Source: Taenia hydatigena
Taxonomy: Eukaryota > Platyhelminthes > Cestoda > Cyclophyllidea > Taeniidae
NCBI GenBank assembly: GCA_036345935.2
Contig: JADWOT020000002.1
Location: forward strand, 18,601,998 to 18,665,997
Reading direction: 5' to 3'
DNA length: 64,000 nucleotides
Position numbers and translations under genes: made by a program
Shown: positions 22,745 through 34,749 of the stretch, piece after piece
Layout: each line of letters opens with the position of its first letter
Position numbering within the stretch: the stretch's first letter is position 1
Notes under the pieces: model-generated
The model's database searches: none
Told to the model about the DNA's origin: nothing
The model's input: only the letters and a program-made list of their open reading frames with translations

Positions 22745-23580
22745 TGGCGATGGCCTGACCTCGGCTAGGGCTCTGCCTCCATTTTTGCCAGCCTCGCTTC
22801 CTGTACCATTAGGCCATCCCGAACGGAGGCTTCCAGCACCCCCAACACCTAGCCCTACGTAGTCTGCAGTGCTACATTCGACGACAAAGCCAGTTTGCTA
22901 CGTACCACAAACTCTACCACCACTTCTGCTTCGTCATTCTCCAGCGATGCGTCTGTGTCTGCACCCGGCCTGGTTCCTATGATGCATAAAAGATACCTGC
23001 TTCAGTGATACACATTACAATTCCGGTCTTCCCTAATCTTCCCACAATCTCGTGTGTGCGCCTTTTCGTGAACAGGCACTGCAGTAGTGAAGAATGGTCT
23101 TCAATCGCCTTCTAGGCGTAGCACTTCCCTTCCGCTGATTGACTAATCTTACACTTCTTAAGAATTTTCCCTCAAACGGCCCCCAGTTGTATCGAAATCT
23201 TATCTAGTAGGCAGATAAAAGGCACCACCAACGTTCGGTTTTTGTAAGCGAACGGATCGTTGTCAACAGCTGCGTCTTTAGCCCACAACAAATAGGAGCA
23301 AAGCGTAATCTTTTGGCACAAAATGATGGGCACTCCCGACCTATGAAAGTACCATTTAGGAGACAACAAAGATGCAATTTTTGGTCGCCCAGAAATCGTA
23401 GCAGCACAAACCATTCTCCGTCATAAGCTTTTCTCACAGTTCCCCGGCCAGCAAACCACCCTACACGGACGTGAAGGAGAAGCAGAGGCAACAAATACAT
23501 GGCCTGTGGATCGTATCCCTTTGGCGTGTAAATGGCGGCCGTGTGCTCGGCATCCACCACGACAACCTCACTAGCTTGTT
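22745..23580 (-). other. Coding-like patches on the minus strand, unrecognised
   Basis: More GC-rich than the surroundings. At about 22870-22970 the minus strand reads PGADTDASLENDEAEVVVEF and then VVRSKLALSSNVALQTT; after two stops the same frame reads VLGVLEASVRDGLMVQEARL and ends MEAEP. At 23204-23580 another minus-strand frame of over 115 codons begins QASEVVVVDAEHTAAIYTPK and contains GWFAGRGTVRKAYDGEWF. These could be exons or remains of one gene or mobile element. Start, stop and splice junctions cannot be fixed, so I give no gene call. Confidence 0.2.
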
Positions 23581-23599
23581 CATGTCATCCGGCCGTTTA

Positions 23600-26500
23600 A
23601 TCGGAGTGCTCTCACCTTCTTATAGCAGCAAACATTAGCTCTTCCATCAAGCAAAACAATGACGATGATGAAAAATTTGTAATTTTGTAATTTAACTTGT
23701 ATTCGCCTTGTTCAAAGATCTAGATGCAAATATTAAAGGTCGGATAGCAGTTATACAGATCGCGGCATTGCTCCTCGATCCGAACTGCGCATTGTCTATG
23801 TCTTCACCAAAAGTTCAACCCAGAGCAGTTTAACTCAGAGCACGTTAGTAACGAAAGACTGGGATAGCACATTTGTGTTCTTTTACCTTTCAGCCTCAAA
23901 AGGAATGGTTTTTGGGACTTCGAAGCTGCAAAGTGAATGGAGTGATGTAGCATGTTGTCTGACATTGGCAGCTCATGTGTGCAACGAAGGTTCACCTGTC
24001 TGTGTTCTCGTTGCTGATGCTGCATATTATGGCACTGAGATAAAAAAATGATTTGAGAGGAAATGGACAAGAGGCAGAACATTAATGTATATAAGTAGAA
24101 GTTGTTTGGATATTATGGGTCGACTATAAAAATAAGGACAATTTTTAGAAGTAGAAGTAGATAGAAAGAGAGAAGAATCGAATGGGGAATTTTGTCATTT
24201 TATTCACATTAAAGACTCAACGCTCGTCGACTTGCTGATGTGGAACGATGCTGAGTCTGATGATGCTTTCAGAAGTAAGTACAAACCTCGTCTTCAATGC
24301 TGTCGATTGACTTTATTGAGTTGATGTGTGGCTAATGCTACTAACTCAGTTGAGTAACAGAGTTGTGTAGCATCAAAAGAGTTTCCAATGAATAGACCAA
24401 TTCCTTAATTTGTATATCACTGGAACTGTAAAATCGTTTTCATGTTTCATTTCATAATGTTAGGCTTTGAAGAGAGTTTGAATTTGACACCACTTCTTAA
24501 CAATCACCAATCCACTGCGTATGAGACAAATTGACTCCATTCTTTCCAACCACTCATTAGAATTGGCCATATTCAGCGCCCCTAGTTATTCGACTGCATA
24601 AAATGGGACTGGCATAAGGCCTTAAACACTTTCTTGCCACATAAGCAGTTTTAATGACCTCGGGTTCCGGTCATTGTTCGCGTAAATGGTTGAATGCCAC
24701 TCCCGCTACTCTTCTTTCTACTATCATGTGTCTATTCCTTGAGTTGTGCTGCTTCATAAAGTTGGTCTTGTGAGTGTGAATTATCGTCTGCTTGAATAAA
24801 ACAGCGATGAGGTCACTTAAAACACATGGGTTGAAAGAGAAAGGAGTGCATCAATTCTACCACCAAAGATATCCGACAAGTACTGGAATGAAAGCCCTCG
24901 TGCCCGTATAGGGGAAAGCAGGGGAATTAAAATAAATGATTAGTTAGAGAATGTTGAGATGCAAAGCAATGCGATTTCTCAAGTCGCTAATGAACTGCAG
25001 CACATGTAACCGTCGAGTTCAGTAAACGTCCTGTTTCTACCTCTCTCATGTCATGGAGGCGAAAGGAATAGCTTGCCGTATCCTATCTCAGTATCAACCC
25101 ATGCCACAACCCGAACCACTTAAATAACATCCACCTCAACCATCACTAGTCCTTCTAACATCGTGATGCCTATGCCTTCAATGCATTCACTCAATATTTC
25201 ATCATCTTGTGCTGCAGTTTAGAATCATGCGAGGTTTAGACCGCCTTAATATTGGTAAGGCAGTACAAAATCATGCTTTTCCTCTAATGATTTTAAGAAG
25301 GGTGGAAATGTGGTATGTGCTGCAACCCTTTTGCGGCACTTATTACGATTCTCATTAGAAATTCCTGATTCCCACATGTTGCACATTGAATAGTTCCGCA
25401 CTAGTTAGTAGGGACCAAATCAAGCAAACTTCACCTTAGTTACCCAGGTCTATCATTTCGTTGCTTCAATTCTTATGCTTGTTGCTTTGGCAATGAAAGC
25501 TTCGTTGAAAGCATACTTGCGTAAAATTCCATGTACTTCTGCAAATAACACTTTCGGTTTGAGTAATTACTTTGCTCGACTCAATGCGGCAAACATCACA
25601 ATACGTTTAAATGTTAGAAATCGACGTAATTTCTTCCCTGGGAGACAACTATACGAAAGAATGAGATAAGAAATAATACTTAGCGGTTCCATGTAGCAAC
25701 CCACCTGCCAAAAATAACCCCAAAATGTTGTATCAAAGGACTTTTATGGGACAGAAGAGCGACCACTCTGATAAACAGCCCAAAATAAACTAGAGGAGAC
25801 AGACATAAACAGAACCGCCTACACCACCCTTGCGTCTATAAGCATGCATACATCATCGACGACTCCTTAATCAATGTAGCATCCTGCAGGAAGGCAACTC
25901 AGCTCTACTGTCAGTCAAGATGCCTCCGTACAAAGCCACATCTGCTATTGGCAACGAAGACGGCTTTGGGCTTGAACAAGAGAAGAAGGACTGCCGCTGC
26001 AGACAACACCAGAAACGGTACGCGAGAAGTCGAGGGACCATTTGATGACTGTTTTTCGATGTGCAAGATGCTTTCAGTGAACACGAATCCCGTGATGGGT
26101 CGTCAGGACTGTACGAGGCGCAAGAATGTTCCAGTCATGCATACCTCCAGCTTATGTTTACACCCTAAGTGCTGTTAATGTAGGTGTCCTTTCACAGTCA
26201 GTCTGCTCACCTGAGGGGTTTGGAGACCAAGAAAAAAGTAAATATAGAGAACTTGCAGTATGATTTGTAAAAGCTCATTTGTGATGTCAAAGCGAAATGT
26301 TTTAATTGCTATGACTAGTTAAGGTGTTAAGCACGCGCTTGCCTTATACAAGCTCCCAAGGCACAAGTCCTTCCTTCAGCTTTGATGCATTAAATTGTTT
26401 TAATGCTGCAGCCACCAGTGAGATCGACAGTCCATGCTATCAAAAATAGGTCCGGTTATTTCTCCACGCATCGTTACTGCAAAGCATGAACGCCTTCCTC

Positions 26501-27400
26501 GAACAATTGTGTCCATTAATTACATGCACGTTCACTGGATGTGTTTCCGTGAAGCTGCAAGTACCTCCCCTCCATCCGCTGAATATTTCTCCACAGTGGT
26601 TTCTGTGTCATTATTTTCGAACTTCCGATTTGACGCACAAAATTCTAGGCTATCTCATGCTGTTAGCACAGTTTCGTCTTATCAACAATCATCGCAGCTC
26701 GCACTTATGCAAAGAACTGTGCTGTTGTAGGTGGGCAAATCAACCGGTCAGATAATTTTCAATTCGAGTGGGCTCGAAACATTGTCTAGGTCCCACCAAG
26801 ACAATAAGTCCACCGGTCTGCACTTTTGCAAACCCATCCTGTCAGCAGCTCTTGTATAAGGTGTTGATGTTTTCCTTCATCTGTTTTCGCCAGTCGAGCT
26901 TTTCTGTGTGTTGATGAACCGGATAGTAAGGCGACTTTTGAAGTTAGCATCGTTGGTCTTGACAACTAATTTGCCTTGTCGAACAAGGTGAGTCACCTTC
27001 GCGCCTTTCAAAGCAGTTGACTGTGGCAACTTTTGTTGAGATTCTCAGGATGTACACAGTCATTCGCAACAGACTCAACTCTCTTTACTTGTGGGTGAGG
27101 ACAGGCTGACGTTTACTGCGTATACTGTGCACAGCAATCGCACAAAGCAAACATCAATCTCGTTCATTCTACTTTTCTTCATGAGGCAATTTGAAGAGAA
27201 GCAGAAATCAACATTTTAAATTACTGCCCACACTGGATCTGATCGCGATTCCGGACTTTGATTACAATGCCATAGGAAACTCCTGCTACCTTTCCATTCA
27301 TTCTATCAATAAATACGATCGACTAGGTGATATTTGGCCTTCGTTTCTGCTGCCCACCCATTTCGATACCCCATTAAGCCCGTTGCGTACGTTTAGCTAT
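23600..27400. other. Gene-poor stretch
   Basis: No supported gene. A short protein-like frame opens at ATG 25920 (MPPYKATSAIGNEDGFGLEQ, ending at TGA 26043-26045), overlapped by another frame from 25948; I could not extend it with splice sites. Everything else looks non-coding. Confidence 0.35.
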
Positions 27401-28609
27401 TAAGGTGGCATTCAATCGATTCTGAGTAAACCATCAGTGTGCTCCAGCGGATCCACGCACGGTAAAAGGGTAGACATTCAGCATTGACTTTAGCAAAGAA
27501 GGCAAGTGCTGAAAGGAAACGCCACGCCTTGATTACAGCACTGATGGGAGAGCTCAGTTGATGTTTGAAGACATCCAGATGAGACAATATCCACACCACC
27601 ACTTCGTTCGATCACTCTTAGTACAACCGTTAGTTGTGGAACTTTATCTCCCCCTCAGAACCCTACATGGATAATGCATCGTGTTGATGGTTATCATTCA
27701 CCACATCGCAGGTGAGTTAATCTAGCAGATCGGAATAGGCCTTGTGCCACCCATCAAATGCAATATGAAATGCAAACAAAGTTAGCTAAGACATTGGAGC
27801 CTGATGTTAATCTGTCTCCATAATGGTGGAGATGATGGACCCCACATGAATGACGTCCTTGAGAGGAAAATTATTATATTGCCATGCTGGTGGGATAGTG
27901 AACGCTTTTAATGCGAATGTAGTGGTAGAATGAGGTGTGGGAGGAGAAGTAGATGTCTGCAGGTGTTGTACCTTAACAAAGGGGAGAGCATTGGAGAATT
28001 CGCTGCTGAAAAAGGTAAGAGGGAGTGTGTACTGTGTCGGTGGTTTGTTGAACGCCAGATGTCGGTGATGCGAAAGAGAAACGGAGTCACTAACTTACCT
28101 AGCCGTTGTACCTTAGCCGCCGATTGGGTCGTCGTCGGTGCGTGAAATGCATTTTGTCTAGGTACTACGTGCCATTTGGTCTTCTTCGTGGAAGGGTGGG
28201 CGGCGAAGATGGGCTAGGGGGCGATGAAGCGCGTATGGATTAGTGAAGGAGATATCATGCTACAAATTGAAGCGATGTCGGCCAGAGCTCTTTGTGACTG
28301 ATGCTGACCTATAAGAACAAACCAGTGTCTGGAGACTGAGCCTTCACTTCGTAGTATGACCCTCGCACCATGTTTCTTGCCTCTCAGACCTTCTGGACGG
28401 CAGTTAGCAGCATTTTCTAATCGCATCAATGCACACTCTGTGCTGTACCTTCATGCGTATCTTTTTAAAAGCAGCTACATACGACTTATTTGATGAGAGC
28501 GCTGATAACAAGCATTGAATAAATCACGCATCACGAGTCGCTAAAATGAACAGCCAGCGACTCCACCTCCTCCTAATCATTGGTACATGCGGAGCTCAAG
28601 CCACTAGTC

Positions 28610-28865
28610 ACATATGCATCCAAGTCAAAATGGCGGGGGTATTAAGGGTGGGATGAAGTAGATGCAAAATAATGGAGACTGTTTTGAAAGCGTAAGGATG
28701 AGTAGGTGAACGCGTGAGAAGACAACGTGAACTCGTGGGCCTATCGTGTCTTGTTTTGGGCGTATGTCCATGAGCCACGTGATGTTTGCATGCAGCATGG
28801 TGAAATGGAACTTGATAACACGCTTGACTGCATCTCTCCACACTGCCCAGAAAGCACGAAATTAG
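28610..28865 (+). repeat. Dispersed repeat block Q
   Basis: Plus-oriented Q copy (gggatgaagtagatgcaaaa, then ggatgagtaggtgaacgcgt and gtgaactcgtgggcc) inside the copy-B-specific 2.8 kb. Confidence 0.65.
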
Positions 28866-29095
28866 CATCCATCCACTCACAAATTTACCCACCAATCTAC
28901 TTCTTCATCCCTCACCGTCCTCCTCCATCCATTCTTTCATTCCCACCTCCATCCTCTTATACATCCTTCCGCCATTCCAGCATACGCCCATCAGTCAACC
29001 TTCCTTCCCAATCCCTCTCTCCGTACCTCCCTTTCTTTTATCCTCCACCCACCCAACATTCCACTCAACTTATCATTCATTCCATTCCCATGCAT
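28866..29095 (+). repeat. Pyrimidine-rich CATCC/CCTCC low-complexity tract
   Basis: About 230 bases of almost pure C/T with A (catccactcacaaatttacc, cctcctccatccattctttc). It is the strand complement in style of the purine tracts that follow other Q copies. Lack of stop codons in this composition produces a spurious 220-codon frame at 28727-29389. Confidence 0.7.
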
Positions 29096-30489
29096 CAAGC
29101 CATTAATTGCTTCCAACTTTTCTTACCCAAATCAAGTGATTTTCATCCACCGCTCCAATCATGGTACCGCTTGTTGTGCAGTCATATCCCTCTGACACTG
29201 ATCATTTCGCTTCACACCCAATTCATTTGCCGGCCATTTCCTTCCAGTCATTCACCACCAACAGCGATTTTCTGCCACAATCGGTCACGGTCCTTTCTCT
29301 CGTGTGCCTTTTGGCACAATGTGACTCACTTTTGCAGAGCCAGTGGGAAAATGAAGACTGCAAGGAACACGACAAAGCGACTCTTTTAGCCTCATCGATA
29401 GGCTAGGCAAAAGGGCAGTGTGTTCAGCCAGCAAGATTTCAAAGTCGACCCAATTCAATAGCAACTGTATGATTCACTATATTGTTGCCTCTCTCAGCCA
29501 AAAGGAGGGTCGTTAGAACGTAAGTAACGGTCAAACCTACCGCACATCACTCACTGTCAACTAGTAAATTTCAATGCACCTGTATTCATAATGCTATCGC
29601 CTTGAATGCATTGCTGTGGCTATTTCATAATTTGATGTTGACAGCATACTTGCTCGAAAAATTCAAAATGGTGATAAAATGAAATCCACTGCCTACTACC
29701 TCTTTGTGATTGTCTAATTTACTTTATACAGAGTCGCCTTTCTCACTTTTCTCATGAAGTCGTTAAAAAAGTAAGGAAGAGTCGGGTGCAACAGCTCCTA
29801 GGTGGAAGAAATACCCTCACAAGGTAGGCTTGCATAACCATTTAAATCTCCCTATAAAGCAAAGAAGGAGAGTTCACAACATCGTTTCTGGTGGCGTCGC
29901 ACTCCGCACAAGATTTCACTCTGAGGTTGGCCCTTTAACTTTGTTAAAATACCATCGACAGTTGCTCACTACATTATTTAGAAGCTGTTTTGCTACAAAA
30001 TGGAGAGCGTTCGTGTTGAAGGGATGGAAGGAAATTCAAGGCAGCCTTAAAACAATGCTGTATAGGCAGTCAGTTTACAAATAGGGCCTGTATCCGGAAC
30101 ATCGCAGACAATAGAGTGGCCTAATTCGGCGTCCAGATCAACATTGGAGACCTCCAATTTATGCTTGATTTTTCCACATTGTGACTAAAACCAGACTTTT
30201 CAAACTTTCCCCCTACTTCCAAACACTTTTCATTCTACTCATCTACATTGTGGCCAATTAGCATTTAAGCATCTGGATGCTAAGGTAGGATGATGATAAA
30301 GGAGGCAATGAATCAATTGTCTGGCGATGCCGCTTTGCGAAAATGTTTCCAACTTGACTGAGTAATTAGTCCTGGTTGTGTCTAAAGAAATATTTCCCTG
30401 GTTCACCTTCAAGCAAAGCTGCGTGGTGTCTTGGCCTTAGCAAGCGTGCCTGCAGTCCATTTTACACACTGTAATGCATCTTTTGTCAA

Positions 30490-30690
30490 ACTGATGGTTT
30501 CGGTTCCGGTCACATAGGATAGTCATATTGCCTGTGTTGGGTAAGCTAGACTCTGGGCCCTCCTAGCAGCAACAACCCCTTTCTGTTCGCCAAAATTCGA
30601 ATGTTCTTTTAAATTTTATGCCTTCTCTTGTCTTACTAGGAGGTCTCGCAATGCTACGCACACGTTACAGATGCTCAGATGCACAAAAAT
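30490..30690 (+). repeat. Dispersed repeat R (possible solo LTR or TRIM-like fragment)
   Basis: Similar to 39400-39590: shared ggtttcggt, ggtcac-ag--t-g-c--tattgcc, gg-tag-ct-g-ctc-gggcc, a gttcttttaaaatt-like middle, and an end with atgccttct, tcgagacgctac or tcgcaatgctac. A partial copy occupies 4060-4115 in copy A. A unit of roughly 200 bases without coding capacity would fit a solo LTR or the miniature LTR elements known from taeniids, but TG/CA termini and target-site duplications were not identified. Confidence 0.4.
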
Positions 30691-30779
30691 GGTTTTTAGG
30701 CAAAGAACCGATCGTAACTGACACAAAAACTAGTAGATACAAACTGTAGGGTTTCGAAGGCAAGACAAAAGAATGGGCG

Positions 30780-31540
30780 CATTTTATCTGGCTGAATAAC
30801 AGAAGCAGATGCAATGGCCTGGGTTTCCATTGTGGGTGAGTGGTCCCAATGCTAGCGATCCACCACCCAGTTTAAATTTCAGGTTTGCATACCAGGAGCG
30901 ATGACCTGATCGATCAACGTGTGTGTGCCAACTTAGCTATGGGCCAGTGGTGACTGCGCTTGGATGTTTGTGTGTGCATTCAACGGGTGTACGTCACCCT
31001 GTTGACTAAAATAAACATACTTTCTAGTGGCTGACTAACATTAGGCTTGAAGCGTTAGAGAGTGGTAGGGTTTCATTTGTCCCGGTGTGCTCTCATGCGC
31101 ACACAAATGAAATGAGGTGGAAGCAAAATGCTCAAGAATCAGAATGATATCATAAAAGAACTGCGTCTCTCGTATCGCTTACCTGGGAACCGAGTAAAAC
31201 GCCAAGCTTATCAGACAATGCGAGGAAGCAAATGAATCTACTTAGTAGCTAACCAAAGTAATGAAAGAAAATGTGCCGTATTTCCTACCGTTTGGCAATG
31301 GCCATGCAAGAATAAATTTGCCAGCATGATGAAGCTGAGTGGGAATGATGTCTCTCCTACAGCGAAAACAGAGCTCGTATTGGCATCCCACAAACGTGTC
31401 CTTATAAGCATATGGTAAGGAGATGTAAGCCAATGGAATGGTCCACTCTTGACCCACAAAGCAAATCGCGCACCCACACGCAACCCATAAAACCGCACGC
31501 ATTGTTGTGTAGTTAAGGCGATTGTGTGGGTGTCCACCTA
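30780..31540 (-). pseudogene. Decayed second FN3-antigen gene (copy B): promoter and exon 1 remnant, possible exon 2 remnant
   Basis: Counterpart of 4105-4905. On the minus strand 31390-31510 keeps the CCAAT and TATA-like elements; the leader agctctgtttt and the coding part align without gaps with the intact gene's exon 1 for about 32 bases, but the start codon reads ACA instead of ATG. The region 31080-31190 aligns with intron 1 of the intact gene (shared gtgtgctctca, gaagcaaaatgctcaag, tcgcttac). Further 3' the minus strand reads SWYANLKFKLGGGSLALGPL and ends YSAR then TAA, as in copy A. The shared TAA suggests the gene was dead before the segment was duplicated. It lies about 390 bases 3' of the intact gene, in the same orientation. 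Confidence 0.55.
31390..31440 (-). promoter_or_regulatory. Relict promoter with CCAAT and TATA-like elements
   Basis: Minus strand: ccattggc (complement of 31429-31436) then cttataag at 31401-31408. The same block, with the same spacing, precedes the copy A relict (about 4785-4822) and in a more diverged form precedes the intact gene (33310-33345). Confidence 0.45.
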
Positions 31541-31898
31541 CTCACCTCTATGACTCCAAATTAGTCTCGATTATTTTGCGTCTACTTCATCCCACTTCTC
31601 AATTTCTCTTCTAATTTAATTTATGTAAAATGCAGCTAGTAACCTGAGGTTTGCATTTATCATTAATTTACAACAAGCGAAATCGCTAACTGCTCATTAT
31701 ATTTGTCATTTTACAATCGCTTGCAACAATTGCTCATGCTAATGAAGTTGCAAAAGCAAATAATTGTCAAATCGACCATCCTGCGGAGTAATGACGCCTA
31801 CAGTAAAAATAAACAGCGTGTTTGGCAAACGCAAGCATTGGCTTCTATGCTCGGAGAAGGTAGAGCGGTTGTTGAAGTTGACATGCTTTCGAGGAGAT

Positions 31899-33261
31899 TC
31901 ATGCAAGCACTAAGGTCATGGAAGCTAGCAGAGCTCCAGTGGCTATAGCAGCACTGGTAGATCCACCAGTGGCGACGGTTTTGGATGTGGGGTAGGAACC
32001 CATTGGAGTGGTCGTTGCAGGATTCGACGCGGATGGCCTCGTCGTGGGGATCGCAGGAGTGTGAGTCGAACCGCTATTCCTTGTGGGTGTGGGCGTCATT
32101 ACGAGACTCAGGGGTCTGACCAATGTTCTTCCCCCTTCAGCTTAAAAAAAAACAAATTCGCTTCACTAAATATTTTGTCTCCCACATGCCAACAAACTAT
32201 CAACAGGGTACATTGTGGCATTTTGGGCTATCTCACGAGGTGAACGTGACGGAAATGTCTGTAGTTGATTTTATGGTAGAGGATACGGTAAAATTAAAGC
32301 AACAGAACCATTTTAGCAATAGCAATAAATGATGTGTCATTGTAGGCTGGATTCGATTAGTCCTGGCTGCTTTCAAGCGATAGTTTTGCTTTTGGCAAAA
32401 GGAGCATAAATAACTCACATTCCTCCTCACCTGGTGTAGTCGTTTTAACTCTATCAGTGCAGACCCAATGCTCACGATCATCCGTATCTTCCTCTGCAAT
32501 GCGTGCACAAACAATGGCCAAAACGGTTTGATCCGACTTCGTATTCGGGATGGTGTAATTTTTCCAGTTGGTGAGGTAGGTACCGCTAATCGGAACCTTT
32601 TCGACTTTCCAAGGAACACTATAGCCAATGACTCGCCCGTCGGGATTAGTCGGCGGTTCCCAACTCACGTGCACCCCGTAAGGATTGATCGCCTCAATTT
32701 TCACGTTCTGTGGAGCTCTAGAATCTGCACCATTGGAAACGCAGAGAGATGTCTGCATTAGTGTGGGGAGAATGATATGGTCTCATTTGCCCCAGTGTGC
32801 TCTCACGTGCCCCATATTAAGCTAGATGAAAGCAAAATGCTCAAGCATCAGGGCGAATGCGTGAAAGGTGGCAAAAAGTGATTAGAGGGACCTGTGTCGC
32901 TTACTTCAACTTACTGGTGGATCAGGTGAACCGCCAGAAGGTGTGAGGCAATGCAAGGGAATGAAGGAGCCTACTCAGTGCAACCAAGCTGATTTGACTG
33001 CAAAGTGATGCAGTACAAACGATTGACAGTAGATAAGTCATTTCTAGCACTCTGCAGCTAGTTATCTGTTGAGAATCACTTGTTATGCCTGCCCGATATT
33101 CTAATTTATTAATAATTACTACATTAACTCTCATTTGCTAAATGCTTATATTTACGTATTGATGAAAGCAAAGCATGCGAAGGTACCTTACCTCCTCCCA
33201 GTGTTAAACCGCCACGCATGGATGAAGTTGCCAGCAGCATGAAGCAGAGCAAAAGAGACAT
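31899..33261 (-). CDS. Secreted FN3-domain oncosphere antigen (EG95/45W type), intact three-exon gene
   Basis: Three exons on the minus strand: 33192-33261 (70 nt), 32431-32724 (294 nt) and 31899-32134 (236 nt), all GT-AG with phase-1 introns of 467 and 296 bases, giving 199 residues. Exon 1 encodes a signal peptide, MSLLLCFMLLATSSMRGG; its ATG has the only start giving the right phase. Exon 2 is one complete FN3 domain (about residues 24-121): SWEPPTNPDG, YSVPWKVEKVPISGTYL, one sequon (NYT), CTDRVKTTTPG. Exon 3 encodes a Thr/Pro/Ser-rich, mucin-like stalk (TPTPTRNSGSTHTPAIPTTR) and a hydrophobic C-terminus (AAIATGALLASMTLVLA) with no basic tail, as for GPI attachment. Known family members are larval surface or secreted proteins, some of them host-protective vaccine antigens. 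Family is inferred from architecture; the exact orthologue is not assignable. Confidence 0.78.
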
Positions 33262-33299
33262 CTCTCCTCCAAAAAAGACAGAACTTGTATCGACAACTT

Positions 33300-33430
33300 A
33301 CACGCGTGTGACTATGAGCATACAGTGAAGGGATGTAAGCCAATGGAAAGGTCTACTCTTGACCTGAGGAGCAAATGGCGCACTCTGACACACACACACC
33401 GTGAAACCGCACACGGCACTGGGTCGTTTG
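33300..33430 (-). promoter_or_regulatory. Promoter region of the intact FN3-antigen gene
   Basis: Minus strand upstream of the ATG at 33261 contains an inverted CCAAT element (ccattggc, complement of about 33337-33344), a diverged TATA position (gtatgctcatag against cttataag in the relict copies) and a ctttg/gtcaagagtagacc block shared with 4835-4850 and 31440-31455. The 38 bases before the ATG are T- and purine-rich (gtcttttttggaggagag). Conservation across three loci marks it as the family's proximal promoter. Confidence 0.5.
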
Positions 33431-33984
33431 ATCGATTGTGATGGGCTTCTCTGGTGCAAACCGACTGCTGGCATAAAGTAAAGTCATGCTTTAAATTCTT
33501 ATGGCAGTTTCTGCCTTTGTGTTAGCATAAGCGGTGATATTGTGAGTGGGTGATTTGCCCGCACTTGCAAAAAATTCTCTCAAGCTTTGGGTTTGCAAAA
33601 GTAAGTGGGGATGCGGTGATGAAATGATTCAGCGCAGATCTCCCAGCTGTGGTGCATGCAAGATTCGACGAAGAGGATTGACTTGTCTTACAGAAGTGAT
33701 TAGAATTCTTCTTCAAGGATACACCCTCCCACTCTACATTTAGAAGTCCGCATACCCTTCATGGCATCTTCAAATCTTGCACATCTACTAACTTGTCACT
33801 ATGGATAATGTGGCGTCCATGAGTGCCTTATTAAGCTTTCCTGTTTCATTTTGTGTAGTCAAGTGCATGGCAAAATGTAGTAGTCAGGAATCAAAGAAAA
33901 ATAGGTGGTTGCAACAAGTGGGCGTTGTATGAGGCACATTTCAAAAGTATCCGTGAATTTGATCGATTGATCAGCGGAATAACT

Positions 33985-34215
33985 TCCATGCACAGCGCTG
34001 CAGCCATCGCCACAACTCTCTCGTGGGTCAAGTATATTCACCAGTCTCCCAAACCTCCAGTTAAGCGCCTCCACCAACAAAGTTGGCAATGAATTGCGTC
34101 AAGTGAAGGCATAGAAGTGACCAAATGATGGGGCCTCCTCCTTTGCCATCAACCATGGAGTTGGTGGATGTCATGACATGTGCACCGTGTGAGGGTCGAC
34201 TGCTTTTACTTTCGC
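33985..34215 (+). repeat. Dispersed repeat block P within copy B
   Basis: Counterpart of 6335-6570; retains gtcatgacatgtgcaccgtg near 34172 and cctccagttaagcgcctcc near 34055. Confidence 0.55.
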
Positions 34216-34749
34216 ATTCCACAAAGTACCTCTATACATGCAAGGCTAATGAGATGCAAATCCATGTATGCTTTTATTTTCACTAGCAATGAGGCAGATT
34301 GCCGAATGCTACACTTCAATTCGCTAAGCACTGTGCATTCATCTACCACCTTAAAACACCTTTGCCGACGCACAGAGTAGTGCGAGTGGGAGGAAGGCAC
34401 ATCGTCGTGTAGTAACCCGGTGCCTCTTTTTTCTATCTACTGACCTACGCAAATATTTCTGCGCTTAAAGACTAGGCCTTTGTCTCGAGGCATTTCCTCG
34501 GCATCGAGCTAATTGTTACTTAGGCCTTCTGTACAGTATTGAGCAGAATGCTTTTACCACACCAATGCACACTGAGTGCACTGCATTTATCAAAGTTCCT
34601 TTTCCAAAGCATTCAAAATAGGCGTGTTTGATGACGAAGCTAATAACCAACACCAAATAAAACCACTCATCTCGAGTCGATTAAGTGAGCACTTAGGGAT
34701 TTCACCTGTTGAAATCCAGTGATGAATGCAGACCTCAAGTCACCAGCTA

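Noticed and set aside
28727..29389. 220-codon plus-strand open frame
   Set aside because: It starts in a Q repeat and runs through a C/T-rich low-complexity tract with few possible stops; the product is Pro/Ser/His-rich without any domain pattern.
31238..31537. 99-codon minus-strand frame and its overlapping 86-codon neighbour
   Set aside because: It runs through the conserved promoter block and the relict first exon of the decayed antigen gene. The equivalent frame in copy A is similar only because the promoter DNA is similar.
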